Shown: positions 39,343 through 49,921 of the stretch, piece by piece | How the letters are laid out: each line of letters starts with the position of its first letter | Position numbering within the stretch: the first letter of the stretch is position 1 | DNA from: Lutjanus erythropterus | Taxonomy: Eukaryota > Chordata > Actinopteri > Lutjaniformes > Lutjanidae | Length of the DNA: 64,000 bases | Assembly: GCA_020091685.1 (NCBI GenBank) | Contig: CM034598.1 | Span: 13,897,088 to 13,961,087, forward strand | Direction: 5' to 3' | Notes under the pieces: generated by a model | What the model was told of the DNA's origin: nothing | Databases searched by the model: none | The model's input: the letters and a program-made list of their open reading frames with translations, nothing else | Made by a program: the position numbers and the translations under genes

Positions 39343-40062
39343 ACCTCCTCCAAGGAGGTTATGTTTTCCGTTTGGTTTGTTTGTTTGTTTGTCCTGTTTG
39401 TCAGCAGGATTATGGAAAAAAAAAAAAACTACTGGCCTGATTTTCATGAAACTTGCTGGAAAGGCGAATAGTGGGCCAAGAAAGAACACATTCAATTTTG
39501 GAGCAGATCTGAATCACAGGCGGATACACAAATTATTTTTCGCTTTCGTTAAAATGGCGTGATAGGGCAGCTGAGATGATGAGGCTTTAGCTTGGCACTG
39601 CTATATTCCAAAATACAGTTATTCTCAAAGTTTTGGAAACACATCAGACACATACAGTATATGGGTTGTGCTTGTTATGCTGATTTGCATATTATAGACG
39701 AGTGGTTCTTAACCTGGGTGTCAGGACTCCCAAGGGTCGTGAGATCATTTCCAGGGGTTGCCAGATGGTCACGGTGAATAAATTAAAATTCCATATTGTG
39801 GCGAGCAGTATAAAATGAGAGGCGTGAAGCAGCTCTCAGTGCTGTTACCCTTTTAATGATATTCAAGTACTCAAAAATACAATAGCAACAACAATACAGC
39901 CCCTTCGGTAATGGTTTAAACTATAAACCAGCACAAATGACACTTAAAAACATAAACTGTCATGTTCTGGAGGGTTCTCGACTCGAAACGGTTGAGAACC
40001 GCTGTCAGAGACGACTGGACTATTGGCCTTGGCAGAGGTCTGCCTTCTCTGCCCTTCTAGTT
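39343..40062 (+). mobile_element. Old dispersed repeat (family D), split by a hAT MITE
   Basis: The left part begins ACCTCCTCCAAGGAGGTTAT, then GTTTGTTTGTTTGTTTG, GTCAGCAGGATTA, ACTACTGGCCTGATTTTCAT, GAAACTTGCTGG and GGAGCAGATCTGAATCAC. The tail resumes after the insertion as TTGGCCTTGGCAGAGGTCTG, then GCCCTTCTAGTT. I recognise this as a widespread fish repeat that encodes no protein. The hAT MITE at 39700-40004 interrupts it. Confidence 0.7.
39700..40004. mobile_element. hAT MITE inserted into family D repeat
   Basis: The left terminus GAGTGGTTCTTAACCTGGGT and the right terminus ACGGTTGAGAACCGCTG are inverted repeats. Flanking octamers TTATAGAC (39692-39699) and TCAGAGAC (40005-40012) agree at 6 of 8 positions. 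The left part, GTCAGGACTCCCAAGGGTCG, is typical of a teleost hAT family. It is 305 bp long with no transposase. Confidence 0.75.
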
Positions 40063-40110
40063 AATTTTTGTTTTTTATCCTGGCATATACAGACACACAC
40101 ACTAAGGTTC

Positions 40111-40129
40111 TAATAATAATAATAATAAT
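40111..40129. repeat. TAA microsatellite
   Basis: About six TAA units precede a TTAGGCTTAACT / TTAACTAAGCCTAA imperfect inverted repeat. Confidence 0.8.
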
Positions 40130-40630
40130 TAGGCTTAACTAAAACTTAACTAAGCCTAAAACTAGGTGTTGAAAAAACATTTTAGTTAGTTAAAACTTAA
40201 AATAGACTTCAGGAAAGAAAAAACTATGAAAACTAATTGAAACAATATAGTATACTTTCAAAGCCAACTAAAATAAAATAAATATATGGAGGAAGTGTCT
40301 TTAGTTTTAGTCTTTTTTTTCAATTGGATCAAATTTGTCAACAAGCACGAGGAGGCACTGGTGCATATGTTTAGTGAGACTGGGATGTGTACATGACTGT
40401 GAGTCAGCTGCCTTCTCAGAGTATTTGTAGTATAGTACCTACTCTGAACTTCTTAAATGTTGACCCTGACAAATACCCCCCATTTTATAATTTAAAAAAA
40501 CTAAAATTGATACTGAAACTAGTAGAAACTAAACTAAAACGTAACAATGAAAGCTAAACTGAAATGAGCAAACCCACTCAGGAGAATAACTGAAGATAAA
40601 GTGAATTGAATACAAAATTATAATAATTCT
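40130..40630. repeat. AACTAAAACT-rich dispersed repeat
   Basis: Repeated AACTAAAAC, AGTTAGTTAAAACT and GAAACTAAACTAAAACG blocks end in AAACTGAAATGAGCAAACCC and ACTCAGGAGAATAACTGAAG. I associate this composition with a teleost dispersed repeat whose class I cannot state. Limits are approximate. Confidence 0.45.
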
Positions 40631-42083
40631 GACACACAAATACCTTCAGCTCCAGTTGGAAAATTGAAGTATTTATGTCGTAGACCTGATCTTCTGTTTT
40701 TGTTAGAGCCACAGTTTGGATGTTTTTTTTTTTTTTATTGTAATATTATGAAATATCAGTCGAAGAGAACCCATTTACTCAAAAGAATAAAAGACAAATT
40801 AGTTCTGAGTGTTTTTATGTTGGCCAACATAACATGATCGCTGCTGCATTATATTTAAACTGTGCCAGACGGAGACCTGGGATATTATCAGGACAGCTAA
40901 GTGCAGTGACATATCACCTGTCACTTGGATAAAGACAGCGCATGTTACCTGGAGTTACACGCAAAGGATATCAGCTGCTTGTTGTTCTCTTCTGAGGACA
41001 GCACAGGTCAATGGTTTTTGATCTGTGTTTGTGTAAATGCTGGAGGCGTCTGTTACACTCAGTGCCTTTTCAGAGTTTCTTGGCAACCTCATTTTACCTT
41101 GGTTTTACCAAACTCATTGATGACCCCTTAAATATTTAACTCACTTTTGTCTGGGGTGAATGTTTCTGCGAATAAAGGTCAAAAAAACAACAGAGCATTG
41201 AGAATTGAGATTGGTAGAATTCTGTGAAGGATTTTGTCCGAAAAATTTGTTTTTTTCATTTACACTCATCATTTTAACTTTCTTGCATGCATCTTGTTTT
41301 GCAGCCTCGAGTTAGTTTATGTAGTTTCATATTAAATCCACCAGAAATTTGATTAAAACAGCCTTTATAGCTTTTGAAAATGTGAACAAGTCCTCCAAAC
41401 TATTTTAAAACTTTTTGAACTGGCAATTTTTAGACAATTCAGCAGTGTGGCACTGGGGGAAGTACTGTCAGTCCGTACGTTTATCTGATGGTCTGTTCGT
41501 CCGGCACGGATCCAACACTTAAGTTCACTAATGCCCTGTGTTTGTGAATACTTTATGCTCAAGGTGAAACGGTAGGAAAATTTCATATCATGATTATTTT
41601 CACCAAAATGATCACTGTTATCACTATTATTGTGGTATTGTTAAAATGTGGTGAAAATGTTAAAGAAGTATAGATTTTATAATGAAAACCTCTCAACAGT
41701 TTGAAATGACATAATGTCTTTTGTAATCTCCGTGTTTTCATTGACGCAAAACAAACCCACACTGCTTCTGGGAGATTGTTGCTGACTTTGGTTGATGGTG
41801 GAGTGCATTCATTGTGAATTTTTCAAAGCGCAGTAATCAAACATGGTTATCACGATAACACAAACTGAGGAGGTGATACTAATCGTATGCAATTCTGTTG
41901 AAGTTTATTGTTTCATCATGCAGCATGTTAAGGGTAGCCCCAAGTACATTTGAGCCAAAGAATTAGAAAAAGTACAGTCTATTAGTACGGTGGGACAGGT
42001 CTTTATTCATTTGTTAAATTGATCTGAATATTTTGCTGTTTACTGTGTACAGAAAATTATAGCCTGACATGGCGGAAAATCTT

Positions 42084-42341
42084 GGTTGCACTTTATTTTA
42101 CAGTACACTAATAAGATGTAACAAGCTGTACTTTAAATTAGACAAAAACTAGAAATAATATGTTCTTTATTAGACAGTGTAAGAGCCTTTATAGACTCTT
42201 ATTAGACTGTTGTAATGTGTCCCCAGCTGCACTCTAATAAAGTCTAATAATGGTCAAATAAAGACCATATTATTTCTAGTTTTTGTCTGATTTGTCTGGC
42301 TTGTTGCATCTCATTGTTGTACTGTAAAATGAAGTGTGACC
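42084..42341. mobile_element. Foldback MITE with terminal inverted repeats of about 60-75 bp
   Basis: The left arm runs GGTTGCACTTTATTTTACAG, TACACTAATAAGATGTAACA ... GACAAAAACTAGAAATAATA. The right arm is its reverse complement with scattered mismatches (TATTATTTCTAGTTTTTGTC ... TGTACTGTAAAATGAAGTGT then GACC). The centre holds a second inverted pair around TCTTATTAGACT / AGTCTAATAATGG. No protein is encoded and no clear target duplication is seen. Confidence 0.8.
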
Positions 42342-44161
42342 AAACTCTTTAGTCTTGTTTTGGTTCATTTTAGGCTACATTTCTTAAAATTTAGGCAGAG
42401 AAAATAAATCAGGGTATTGTGTATCACATTTTATCAGCTTTACTGTAAATCACGTCATCTGTAATTTCATGATATTTTGACATTCAGTACATACATACAT
42501 GTAAGAATTATCTTATTGTGAAACTAGAATTGAATACTCTCATATTATTGCTGTTTTTGTGCACTGGTGACACTACCATCATTATTTTTGTTGTTTGTCA
42601 GTGATCTCTTAGTGGAGAAATTATATATTTACAATAAGTTATACTTTACAAGCCTTTAGAAATTTTAGAAACCAGCGAACTGTCAGCACTGAAGTGTGAT
42701 GTCCTTTGATTTTTTTGTTTTTTAGTTGTAGCGGACAACATTAAAAAAGTTATCACTTTGAATACTGAGATTGTCAGTAGACATTTTTCAAATTGATCAA
42801 AATAACAAATAATGCTATTTTTGTAGATTTCATATTTTTGAGATGCGATGAACAGAAAACTACAGTTAATATTTTATATCTAATATCTGTCATCTGATCG
42901 GCCTTGTGCATTATAGTTATTTCAGCAGGCTATTAAATTGATCAGAGTATAATGTAGCTCCATGTTTGGCATGGTAAATCACTAAGCAGACACTGCTGGT
43001 GCTTGGTTTCAAGCTATAATGTTCAGAGCTATTTGTTGCACAAGAGCTTTGGGCCGCAGTCGGAGTACTGTAGCACTGAATAGGTCAGTCGTCCCACAGA
43101 GGGACAGTTGTATGGCTTTGCCTGTAACACAATATGAAAGATATTGCACTTGCACAGAAGCTTTCAATAACAAAGCTCCCCACCTAGCCATGATAGAATA
43201 ATAAAACTGGTCTATAGACTGAAATCAATGCGCGTGCAAGCCGTCTAAACATGAGACCAGTGATCAGTCAAACAGAAAGGGCGAGAGAGTGTTAGTCTGC
43301 CTCTCACTGTCTCTGTCGCTGTTGAGTCACTTACTGTGGCTGCTGATGCGCAGTAATCTTTTCATCATGTACTAACATTTCTCTCGCCAAGTATTTGCAG
43401 AACTCTACACACACTTTACACATTGTTTTCCACCCTCTTTGCTACGAGATTCGGCCCTCACTTTGAGCAATATTCAGTACTACATACACAGTAGCTACTT
43501 GTACTCCCTTGATCATGACACTGAACACAGCCTGGAGTGGCGTGAGCAGCACCGCTCTGTCCGCTCCGGCAGAATGTATGTGCACTTTATGTGTGTGGCA
43601 GAGGATGTATGAGGGTATATGTATAGCAACTGACGAGCTATTACAGCTTATTTTGTTCATGTGAAGAATCTTAAAGTGCGGCTTGAAATGAGCCGTGTCA
43701 AGGCTGTCTGAATGACGGGGCGACGGTGTGATTGATTATACGTTGTAGTTTTTATTTAAAGCAGCAGTAAATGCTCACTGCTGTTTACCTTGAAGATAAT
43801 ATACAGAGATATAGTGTACACATGCATATACATGCACATGTTTCTTATGATGGCTCAGTGCTCACGTGGTCAAAGCATTTTACAGAAAAATGTGGGTCAG
43901 CCTCGTACAAACTGCAACATAAACAAACTCAACAGATTTTGTCTTCAATCTGAGAAATTACAGCAAAATGAGAGATGAGAGAAAAAGTCTTAAGAAACTG
44001 TATAAAGGGAAAGCTTTGAAAATCACCTGCATATAGCCTAGTCGTACCAAAAATAACTTTTTGTGTGCAGGTATTTTAATACTTCCTTCAATAATAATTT
44101 CAATCAACAGCAATATATTAGTCGACTTGTAAGGCTACATAAATCAGAGCTAATCCATGTA

Positions 44162-44543
44162 CAGTACCAGTCTAAAGTTTGGACACACTTCACATTCAAG
44201 GTCTTTGTTTTTGTACAATAAATTGTTTAGATTATACCAACAAAACAAAAGGTGGCTACTTTGAAGAAATCTAAAATATCAAGCAGTGAAAAAGTTTTGC
44301 ACACCTGATCGTGGACAAGAACATGGGTCGACCGTAAAAGGACGCTGGAGTCTTTTATATTTTAGACTCTTAAAGAGCAAAAACATACTTGTTTTCACAT
44401 TTTTTTCTTACTATATAATTCCATATAATTCTATATTTCATTGTTTTGATGTCTCCAGTATTAATGTGCAATGTAGAAAAATAATAAAAATCAAGAAAAT
44501 ATTGACTTTTGTCCAAAGTTGTCCAGATTCTTGACTGATACTT
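44162..44543. mobile_element. Non-autonomous Tc1-like MITE
   Basis: The left end CAGTACCAGTCTAAAGTTTG then GACACAC and the right end TTGTCCAAAGTTGTCCAG ... TTGACTGATACTT are inverted repeats of a well-known fish Tc1-like family. TA dinucleotides flank both ends (44160-44161 and 44544-44545). Interior landmarks include AGGTGGCTACTTTGAAGAAT-like sequence and GCAATGTAGAAAAATAATAA. No transposase is present. Confidence 0.8.
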
Positions 44544-44859
44544 TAAATGTTAACATAGATTAATATAAATTTAAAACGAAATTATTTAAATGTCACTAAA
44601 ATAGAAGTTTTAAATTACTTAAAATAAGATATTTGTGACTGCCAAGTCAGCACTAATCAACATAAATTAACAAACTTAACATTTTAACTTGTAAGTAAAA
44701 CTTGTCATTACAAACAACAACAAGAGAACGAAATAAATCTTTTTTTTCTTTTTTTTTTTTTAACATGGGCAGCTGTGGGAAATTGTGGCATCACAGAATA
44801 CTTTGCCCCACTTGGATTTTTTGTGACTTTTTGGTATGAAATGAATGACATATTCTTGA

Positions 44860-45127
44860 GGTTAGAGCAGTTTCTGTTGCAGTTGGTGTGAGGTCGTGTC
44901 GTACTAACTGTGAGGTGATCTCAGGTTTGAATCTGGGGCGTTTCTCTGTGAAGTGTGCATCCCTCAGCATCTATCTGTATGTATGGATATATGTTTGCCT
45001 AGTGATAGATAGTCCAGAGTATACCCCGCCTCGCATAAAATGCATGATGGGATAGGCTTGAGTCCCTGGTGACCCTGAACAGAATAAACGGTAACCTACA
45101 GAGAAATGAGATACGATAGATGGATGA
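44860..45127 (+). mobile_element. tRNA-derived SINE relic with CCCCGCCTC / GGATAGGCTTGAGTCC tail
   Basis: A B-box-like GGTTTGAATCT (44924-44934) precedes GGGGCGTTTCTCTGTGAAGT, TCCAGAGTATACCCCGCCTC, GATGGGATAGGCTTGAGTCC, CTGGTGACCCTGAACAGAAT and a GATAGATGGATGAA tail. That order is characteristic of the LINE-tailed SINEs found across teleosts. The A-box half is badly eroded. Confidence 0.75.
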
Positions 45128-47030
45128 ATATTTGCTCATGTATAACTACATTTGTTATGTCAGCACATGTCAGAAAGTCAATAACATCTGTCCGTCTTTT
45201 GGGGAACAAATGTCAGTTGACAGAAAGACACATTGGCATCTCACTGCAAGGTATTTTGACTTTGTTATATTAATTTAATAGCAAGTCTACAACATAATGG
45301 CCTTTTAATGAGGCTGAAATGTCCTTTAGTGAACAAACATCTTGCTAGTTAACATTTTGTTTATATCTTAAATTTGAGATTTTCATTGCCTACATTTTAC
45401 TGCAGTTACTGTAGCATAACTACAAGATAATTAAGTCAAGCCAGTAAGAATAACAGAAAATATAAAATAAGAAATTGCTTCCCTAAGACCGACCATGAAT
45501 TTTTCATTTTGCCTGCGGGATTTACATGATTGCAGAAAGTAACACAATTTGGTGGCACTTAACTAGAGGATTATAGCCATCAATATTAGATGAACAAGTT
45601 CTCCCCCAAGTTAATGAAATTCTTGGATGTATGCCCACATTAGGAGAAGAGACTGATAAGGAACGGATTCGTTCTCTTGTTTCTTTAATGTTGAATTGCC
45701 ACATTGGCCCAGGGGAACAAGTACGTTATGTTTGACCAAACGTGAGCTGTAGCCACCTCTTCGGTGCAAGTTTTGCTGCTCTATTTCCTGAGCAACGAGG
45801 GTTATCTGATCAGAATACCCACTGGTGATACTGTAAGCTTGTAACCTTTATTAATGCTAATACTGGTAGGCCTGCAGCCTTCCACTGTGGGTTGTAACAT
45901 TTTATTGCTCCAAGTAGGAGTCGTAGCGGTGTTGTTAGTATTAGTTTTGCTATATGTGCTAATAGTATGTTGTCCACAGAGCCAGATTCTCTGATGAACA
46001 GAGATAAGGGATTTCATAGCCTCAGGACAAACGCTGTAGAGGTACCATCTCTCATTTTCTTTGTGGTAACTTTGGGGACATTTAGAAGGCAAAGCTGCAG
46101 AGGACCTGAGGGTATACGTGAGGGGACAGAAAATGATCGACAGTCTGGGATGCGGGGAGGAGTCAAAACATTTAGTGCCTTAAAAACCTTGAGGACGACC
46201 GCATTATGTTGCAACCTGCAGCAAGACATACATTTTTGATGAAAGATATTCTGCACAGGCGATCCCAATCTGTCTATTCAGTTTCAGTCCAACAATAATA
46301 GACGGAAGGTAAACACAGAGCCGACAGCAGACATTTTCCACCGACATCTGTTGCAAAATTTCCACACTACATTCTGTTTTAATTAGTGCACCTTCTCTGT
46401 TGAAGGAATTTATTAGTAAAGCTTTCTGACTTGTTTTGTGAATAGGTGGTGCTTGTGATGTCTTCCCGTAGGAGTGTTTGTTCTGCATTCATCTTCATCC
46501 AAGTTTTTAGCTCTCAGTTCATGTAATGATGTTCAATAAAACATTTGAATGTCAAAATATGCCAGTTCTGTCCTGCAGACACTCAAAAAGCACCAAGGGG
46601 GGGACAATATGTTGTTAACTACATAGAAACGTGACGGTACTCATTGTAGAACTGAAAAATTGATCGTAAAATCAACAAAAACTCCACCAGTTGGCTGCGT
46701 GAGAAGTGTTGAATGGAAGTTTTCTGGATATTTTTTCTCCCCAAAGGTGAAATTTAGTGCACATACATAATAAAGTGAAATTCTGTGTTGCTCCAACCAC
46801 TGGAGTATTTTTTCAGTCTCTCAGTTTATTGGCCAAAGTCAGTCAATGGATGGCTTCCCTGACTGGTTGTTGTGTGACAGCATCTGTGTTTGTATGTGTG
46901 AAAGCTCATTTCCAAACGTACCAGATGTTCGGTTTCTCTTGTTTTCCTCCAGAGCCTCTTTCTGTTCTGTCTGGGTCATCACGAGAATCATCATGAAGAC
47001 ATTCCTATCTTTATTATTATTTTTTCATTC

Positions 47031-47386
47031 TTAAAGTTGCAACAAAGAACTTTCATTTTGTGTTGATTTCGGAGGGTCCTGTGAACAAAAGTGCTAGGGG
47101 TTCCACCACCATGACCACAAAATAAAACGACAAAAATAAAATTGTATATTATATATGCTTCTTTTCAGCTGGCTTATGTACTACTCATTTTAACTTCATC
47201 AGGAAAATGTAAACACAGGCTTGTTTCATCTGATTTCAAGGAGAATCCCACCCAGTGGCAGGTGTGAAGAACAAATCCGTAGAATCTTCTTGCTAATGAT
47301 CTTGTTTTCTTATGTAGGTCATACAGAGGCAAATTTAGTTATGAGTGTTTCATAACCAGTTAAAAAACTTCTAGTAGTAGCTTTAA
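47031..47386 (+). mobile_element. MITE family E, copy 4 (near full length)
   Basis: It starts TTAAAGTTGCAACAAAGAAC and ends CTAGTAGTAGCTTTAA, inverted ends of the family. Interior landmarks are ATCTGATTTCAAGGAGAATC, CCACCCAGTGGCAGG, AATCTTCTTGCTAATGATCT, TTATGTAGGTCATACAGAGG and TTTCATAACCAGTTAAAAAA. Both ends begin or finish in TTAA, which could be a TTAA target duplication or simply part of the end. Confidence 0.75.
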
Positions 47387-47564
47387 GTATTGAGTTTAAT
47401 GCAGATAAAGATATACCTGTAAAACAAACCTGGTTTATTTATTATTTAAGAGTCTATTATTAACATTTTACACCAAGAACAGAAAGGATACACTCCAACA
47501 GTACTGTCAGGGTATGAAATGGGGAGCCCTGTATTCTAAATTGGACTGCATTGTAAGCTATCTG

Positions 47565-48035
47565 TATTAGGGGTTTCACAATTTTGATATTAAATTGAAA
47601 ATGGATGCAAATGAGATTTTAATTTCAATAATCAAAGCAGAGGCAGGCTGCTGGCTTTTTATAGGTGTGAAAAATCAAGCCGTTGTTGTAAGTAAAGCCA
47701 TCTAGAGACTCTTCATTTCATTTTTGTGTTTAACACTTTGTTCCTAATTGACTGGTGAATAGATTATTATTTTTTTAATTATGCTAATTTGACTATAATA
47801 GGGCCTCAGGTACCTTTAAAAAATATGGCAGTTATATCACCCTTGGTACCATGAAAAACCCAGAACATGGAAATATAAATGACAGTGGTCAAGGCATAAA
47901 ACCAATGATCTGTTGATCTTCACAAATCAGGATGTAATAGTCTAACAATGCCATCAGCCGTCAGTGCTGAAAAAAAAAAAAGTTTAACTTGAAAATCGAA
48001 TTGAATTGTGGAGTTGCAGAATTGTAACACACCCC
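47565..48035. repeat. Dispersed repeat related to 1370-1690
   Basis: CATAAAACCAATGATCTGTT followed by GATCTTCACAAATCA (about 47895-47929) matches CATAAAACCAATGATCTGTT then GATCTTTACAAATCA near 1542-1576. Both regions have AAATTGAAAAT / ACAATTTTGA-type sequence and a terminal CACACCCCC or GACCCCCCC. 19260-19570 shares the AATTGAAATTGTGACACCCC end. Class unknown. Confidence 0.5.
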
Positions 48036-48778
48036 CACAAGAGAGCAAATAGTGGAGGTAAATAGACAAAAAAAATCTCCTTTAAGAATGTCAGCAAGTA
48101 GTCATGATTAGGTCATTAAAAGTTAATAAGATATTTGTGTAAAAGCAATAACTTTAGTCAATAAAATGATGGGAAGTTTAATTAAAATATAAGTACACAC
48201 TTTTTAAAATGGGGAGAAACATGTTATGTACACATACTTTTGCACCTTCTTTGCTACGATAACTGACTAAGGTGCAAAGCATGACACGATAACTCCAATC
48301 TCTTCCCAAAATCTCATATCGCAGTTATGCTGTGTAATAAGCAAAATTTGTCTTCACAAATATTGGTTCCATTTCCAGCTCTCTGAAGACTGACATTACC
48401 ATCATTACTGAGGAGCATAAACAAAGACTGTGGATTTGCTGAATTGTGCTCCCTCAGCCATGTCGCCTCCTCTCCCTCTTTGTTGTCCCAGTCTCTCATT
48501 TACTCCTACCACCTCTGTATCACAAATACATATAACTGCATTGTTATTCTGCAGTAAACTGAGCCAGTGTGGTCTTTTCTTCTTCTATAGCCTTAGATAT
48601 GTGCAAAGCGGACACTGGAAGGAAACATTCAAACAGAAAGCCTCATTGTAAACAGACATTTATAAATTTATAACATCACAATGTTTTGTTTTTTATTAAA
48701 AAACGGATCATTATTATACAGTACACTAAATATCAATAACTTATAAATCGGTTTTGCTTGTCTGCTAATGAAATTTGA

Positions 48779-48806
48779 GTGGTGGTGGTGGTGGTGGTGG
48801 TGGGGG
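48779..48806. repeat. GTG microsatellite
   Basis: About eight GTG units are followed by GGGGG. Confidence 0.9.
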
Positions 48807-49683
48807 TGCCGCGTGTGCTAATTTCGTCACAGATCAAAGAAATACCTCGCCTCAACTTTGCCAGTTGCCTCAGGCTAATGCATCTCATCCCTAATTGAGG
48901 GTCTCCTCTGACTCGCCGAGTCAATACGAATGACTTTAATACTCAAACCATTATTATTTCAAATCATTGTCAATAAGGCGTGATCAATCATTGACTTGTG
49001 CCCCGTTAATGTCAGAAAATTGCTTCATGCATTTTGCGTTATTGACAGTTAGGGCACTGAAAACAAGTAATGCTACTGACATAATCTGGCTGCGACCACA
49101 CTGTCCCTCCCTCCCACCTTCCTCCTTCTGTCTCTCTCTTCCTCTGGCTTAGACAAACGGGCTCATCTGTACTGGATCATTTGCCGTCTCCTGATACGCT
49201 GTGGTTTATAGCCAATTATCTCTCGCGATCCATTATCGATTACAGTGTTATCTTTCTTGCATTGCTTAATCTTTTGGCACAGGAACATAGCGGCTCACTG
49301 GGGGGCCTGGATACAAACTGCTTAGCGATGGGAACACTAGTTAAGATGGATGGGTGTTCATTTGCTTGTAGATGGGTACAGTTTAAATTCAAACTCATTC
49401 AGACTCATTTCAGTATCATGGAGGGCAGGGTGTTTTTTGATTTTGCAGCTCTGCCTGTTAGGAATTAAAAACTACAACAGTCAATTTATCCAAGTGAGTG
49501 CTAAAGCTTTGATATTAGTCTGAATGACTGATTTCCTCCGAGGTTAATACAATATTGTTTGTGTTTTCTGCCTTCTGTGAATCAAAATTGCTCACAATAA
49601 ACCAGCAGGGCAATAGCAATATTGCCTGAATATTGGGTAACTGATTTTTTTTGTTTGTTTGTTTGTCTGTGTTTCCTTTATAG

Positions 49684-49758
49684 TTGGGTTAATAACTTCG
49701 GTCATGAGGGTCTCGGCCTTCTTTTGGATGCTCTGGAGAAGCTGCTGGACAAGAAACA
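49684..49758 (+). CDS. diaph2: diaph2 exon: SWVNNFGHEGLGLLLD armadillo segment
   Basis: The acceptor TTCCTTTATAG precedes the exon and the donor GTGAGT follows it. The first base T completes the serine begun by AG in the previous exon. Then come WVNNFGHEGLGLLLDALEKL and LDKK, and the bases CA begin a glutamine (phase 2). The NNFGHEGLGLLLD helix is part of the first armadillo repeats of the FH3 inhibitory domain and is one of the best-conserved strings in DIAPH2-type formins. At 75 bases it is a small exon. It is separated from the next by only 93 bases. Confidence 0.96.
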
Positions 49759-49851
49759 GTGAGTGACCTCCCATGACATCCCACCTCTGTGTAATTTTTA
49801 TAACACCAGATTCTTTAAATGTAATTATAATGTCCCTTTCCTTTTTTTCAG
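49759..49851 (+). other. diaph2 93-bp intron
   Basis: It runs from GTGAGT to CTTTCCTTTTTTTCAG with a likely branch region near TAATTATAATG. It contains in-frame interruptions, so it is not a retained coding segment. Its length is close to the lower limit typical of fish introns. Confidence 0.93.
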
Positions 49852-49921
49852 GCAAGAGAATATTGATAAACGGAACCAACATAAGCTTATCCAGTGCTTG
49901 AAAGCTTTCATGAACAATAAG
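49852..49921 (+). CDS. diaph2: diaph2 exon: QENIDKRNQHKLIQCLKAFM segment
   Basis: The acceptor TTTTTTTCAG precedes the exon and the donor GTTTGT follows it. The first base G completes the glutamine; the exon then encodes QENIDKRNQHKLIQCLKAFM and NNK, ending in phase 0. The HKLIQCLKAFMNN helix is the hallmark of the diaphanous armadillo repeat that precedes the LQRIL(G)DE repeat. At 70 bases, it and the 75-base exon before it form a compact pair, and loss of either alone would shift the frame. Confidence 0.96.

Larger units (their letters stand above)
25461..49683 (+). other. diaph2 intron of about 24.2 kb, rich in mobile elements
   Basis: It is bounded by the donor GTTAGT (25461) and the acceptor CCTTTATAG (49681-49683), phase 2. 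No additional exon was recognised. It contains the hAT, MITE, SINE and Tc1-like elements listed separately, several of them nested. Further stretches look repetitive but I cannot delimit them, for example 26815-27240, 28600-29090 and 41590-41860. Between elements the sequence is ordinary AT-rich intron. The segment 48800-49400 lacks obvious repeats apart from a GTG microsatellite at its edge and is discussed as a possible conserved non-coding element. Confidence 0.9.
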
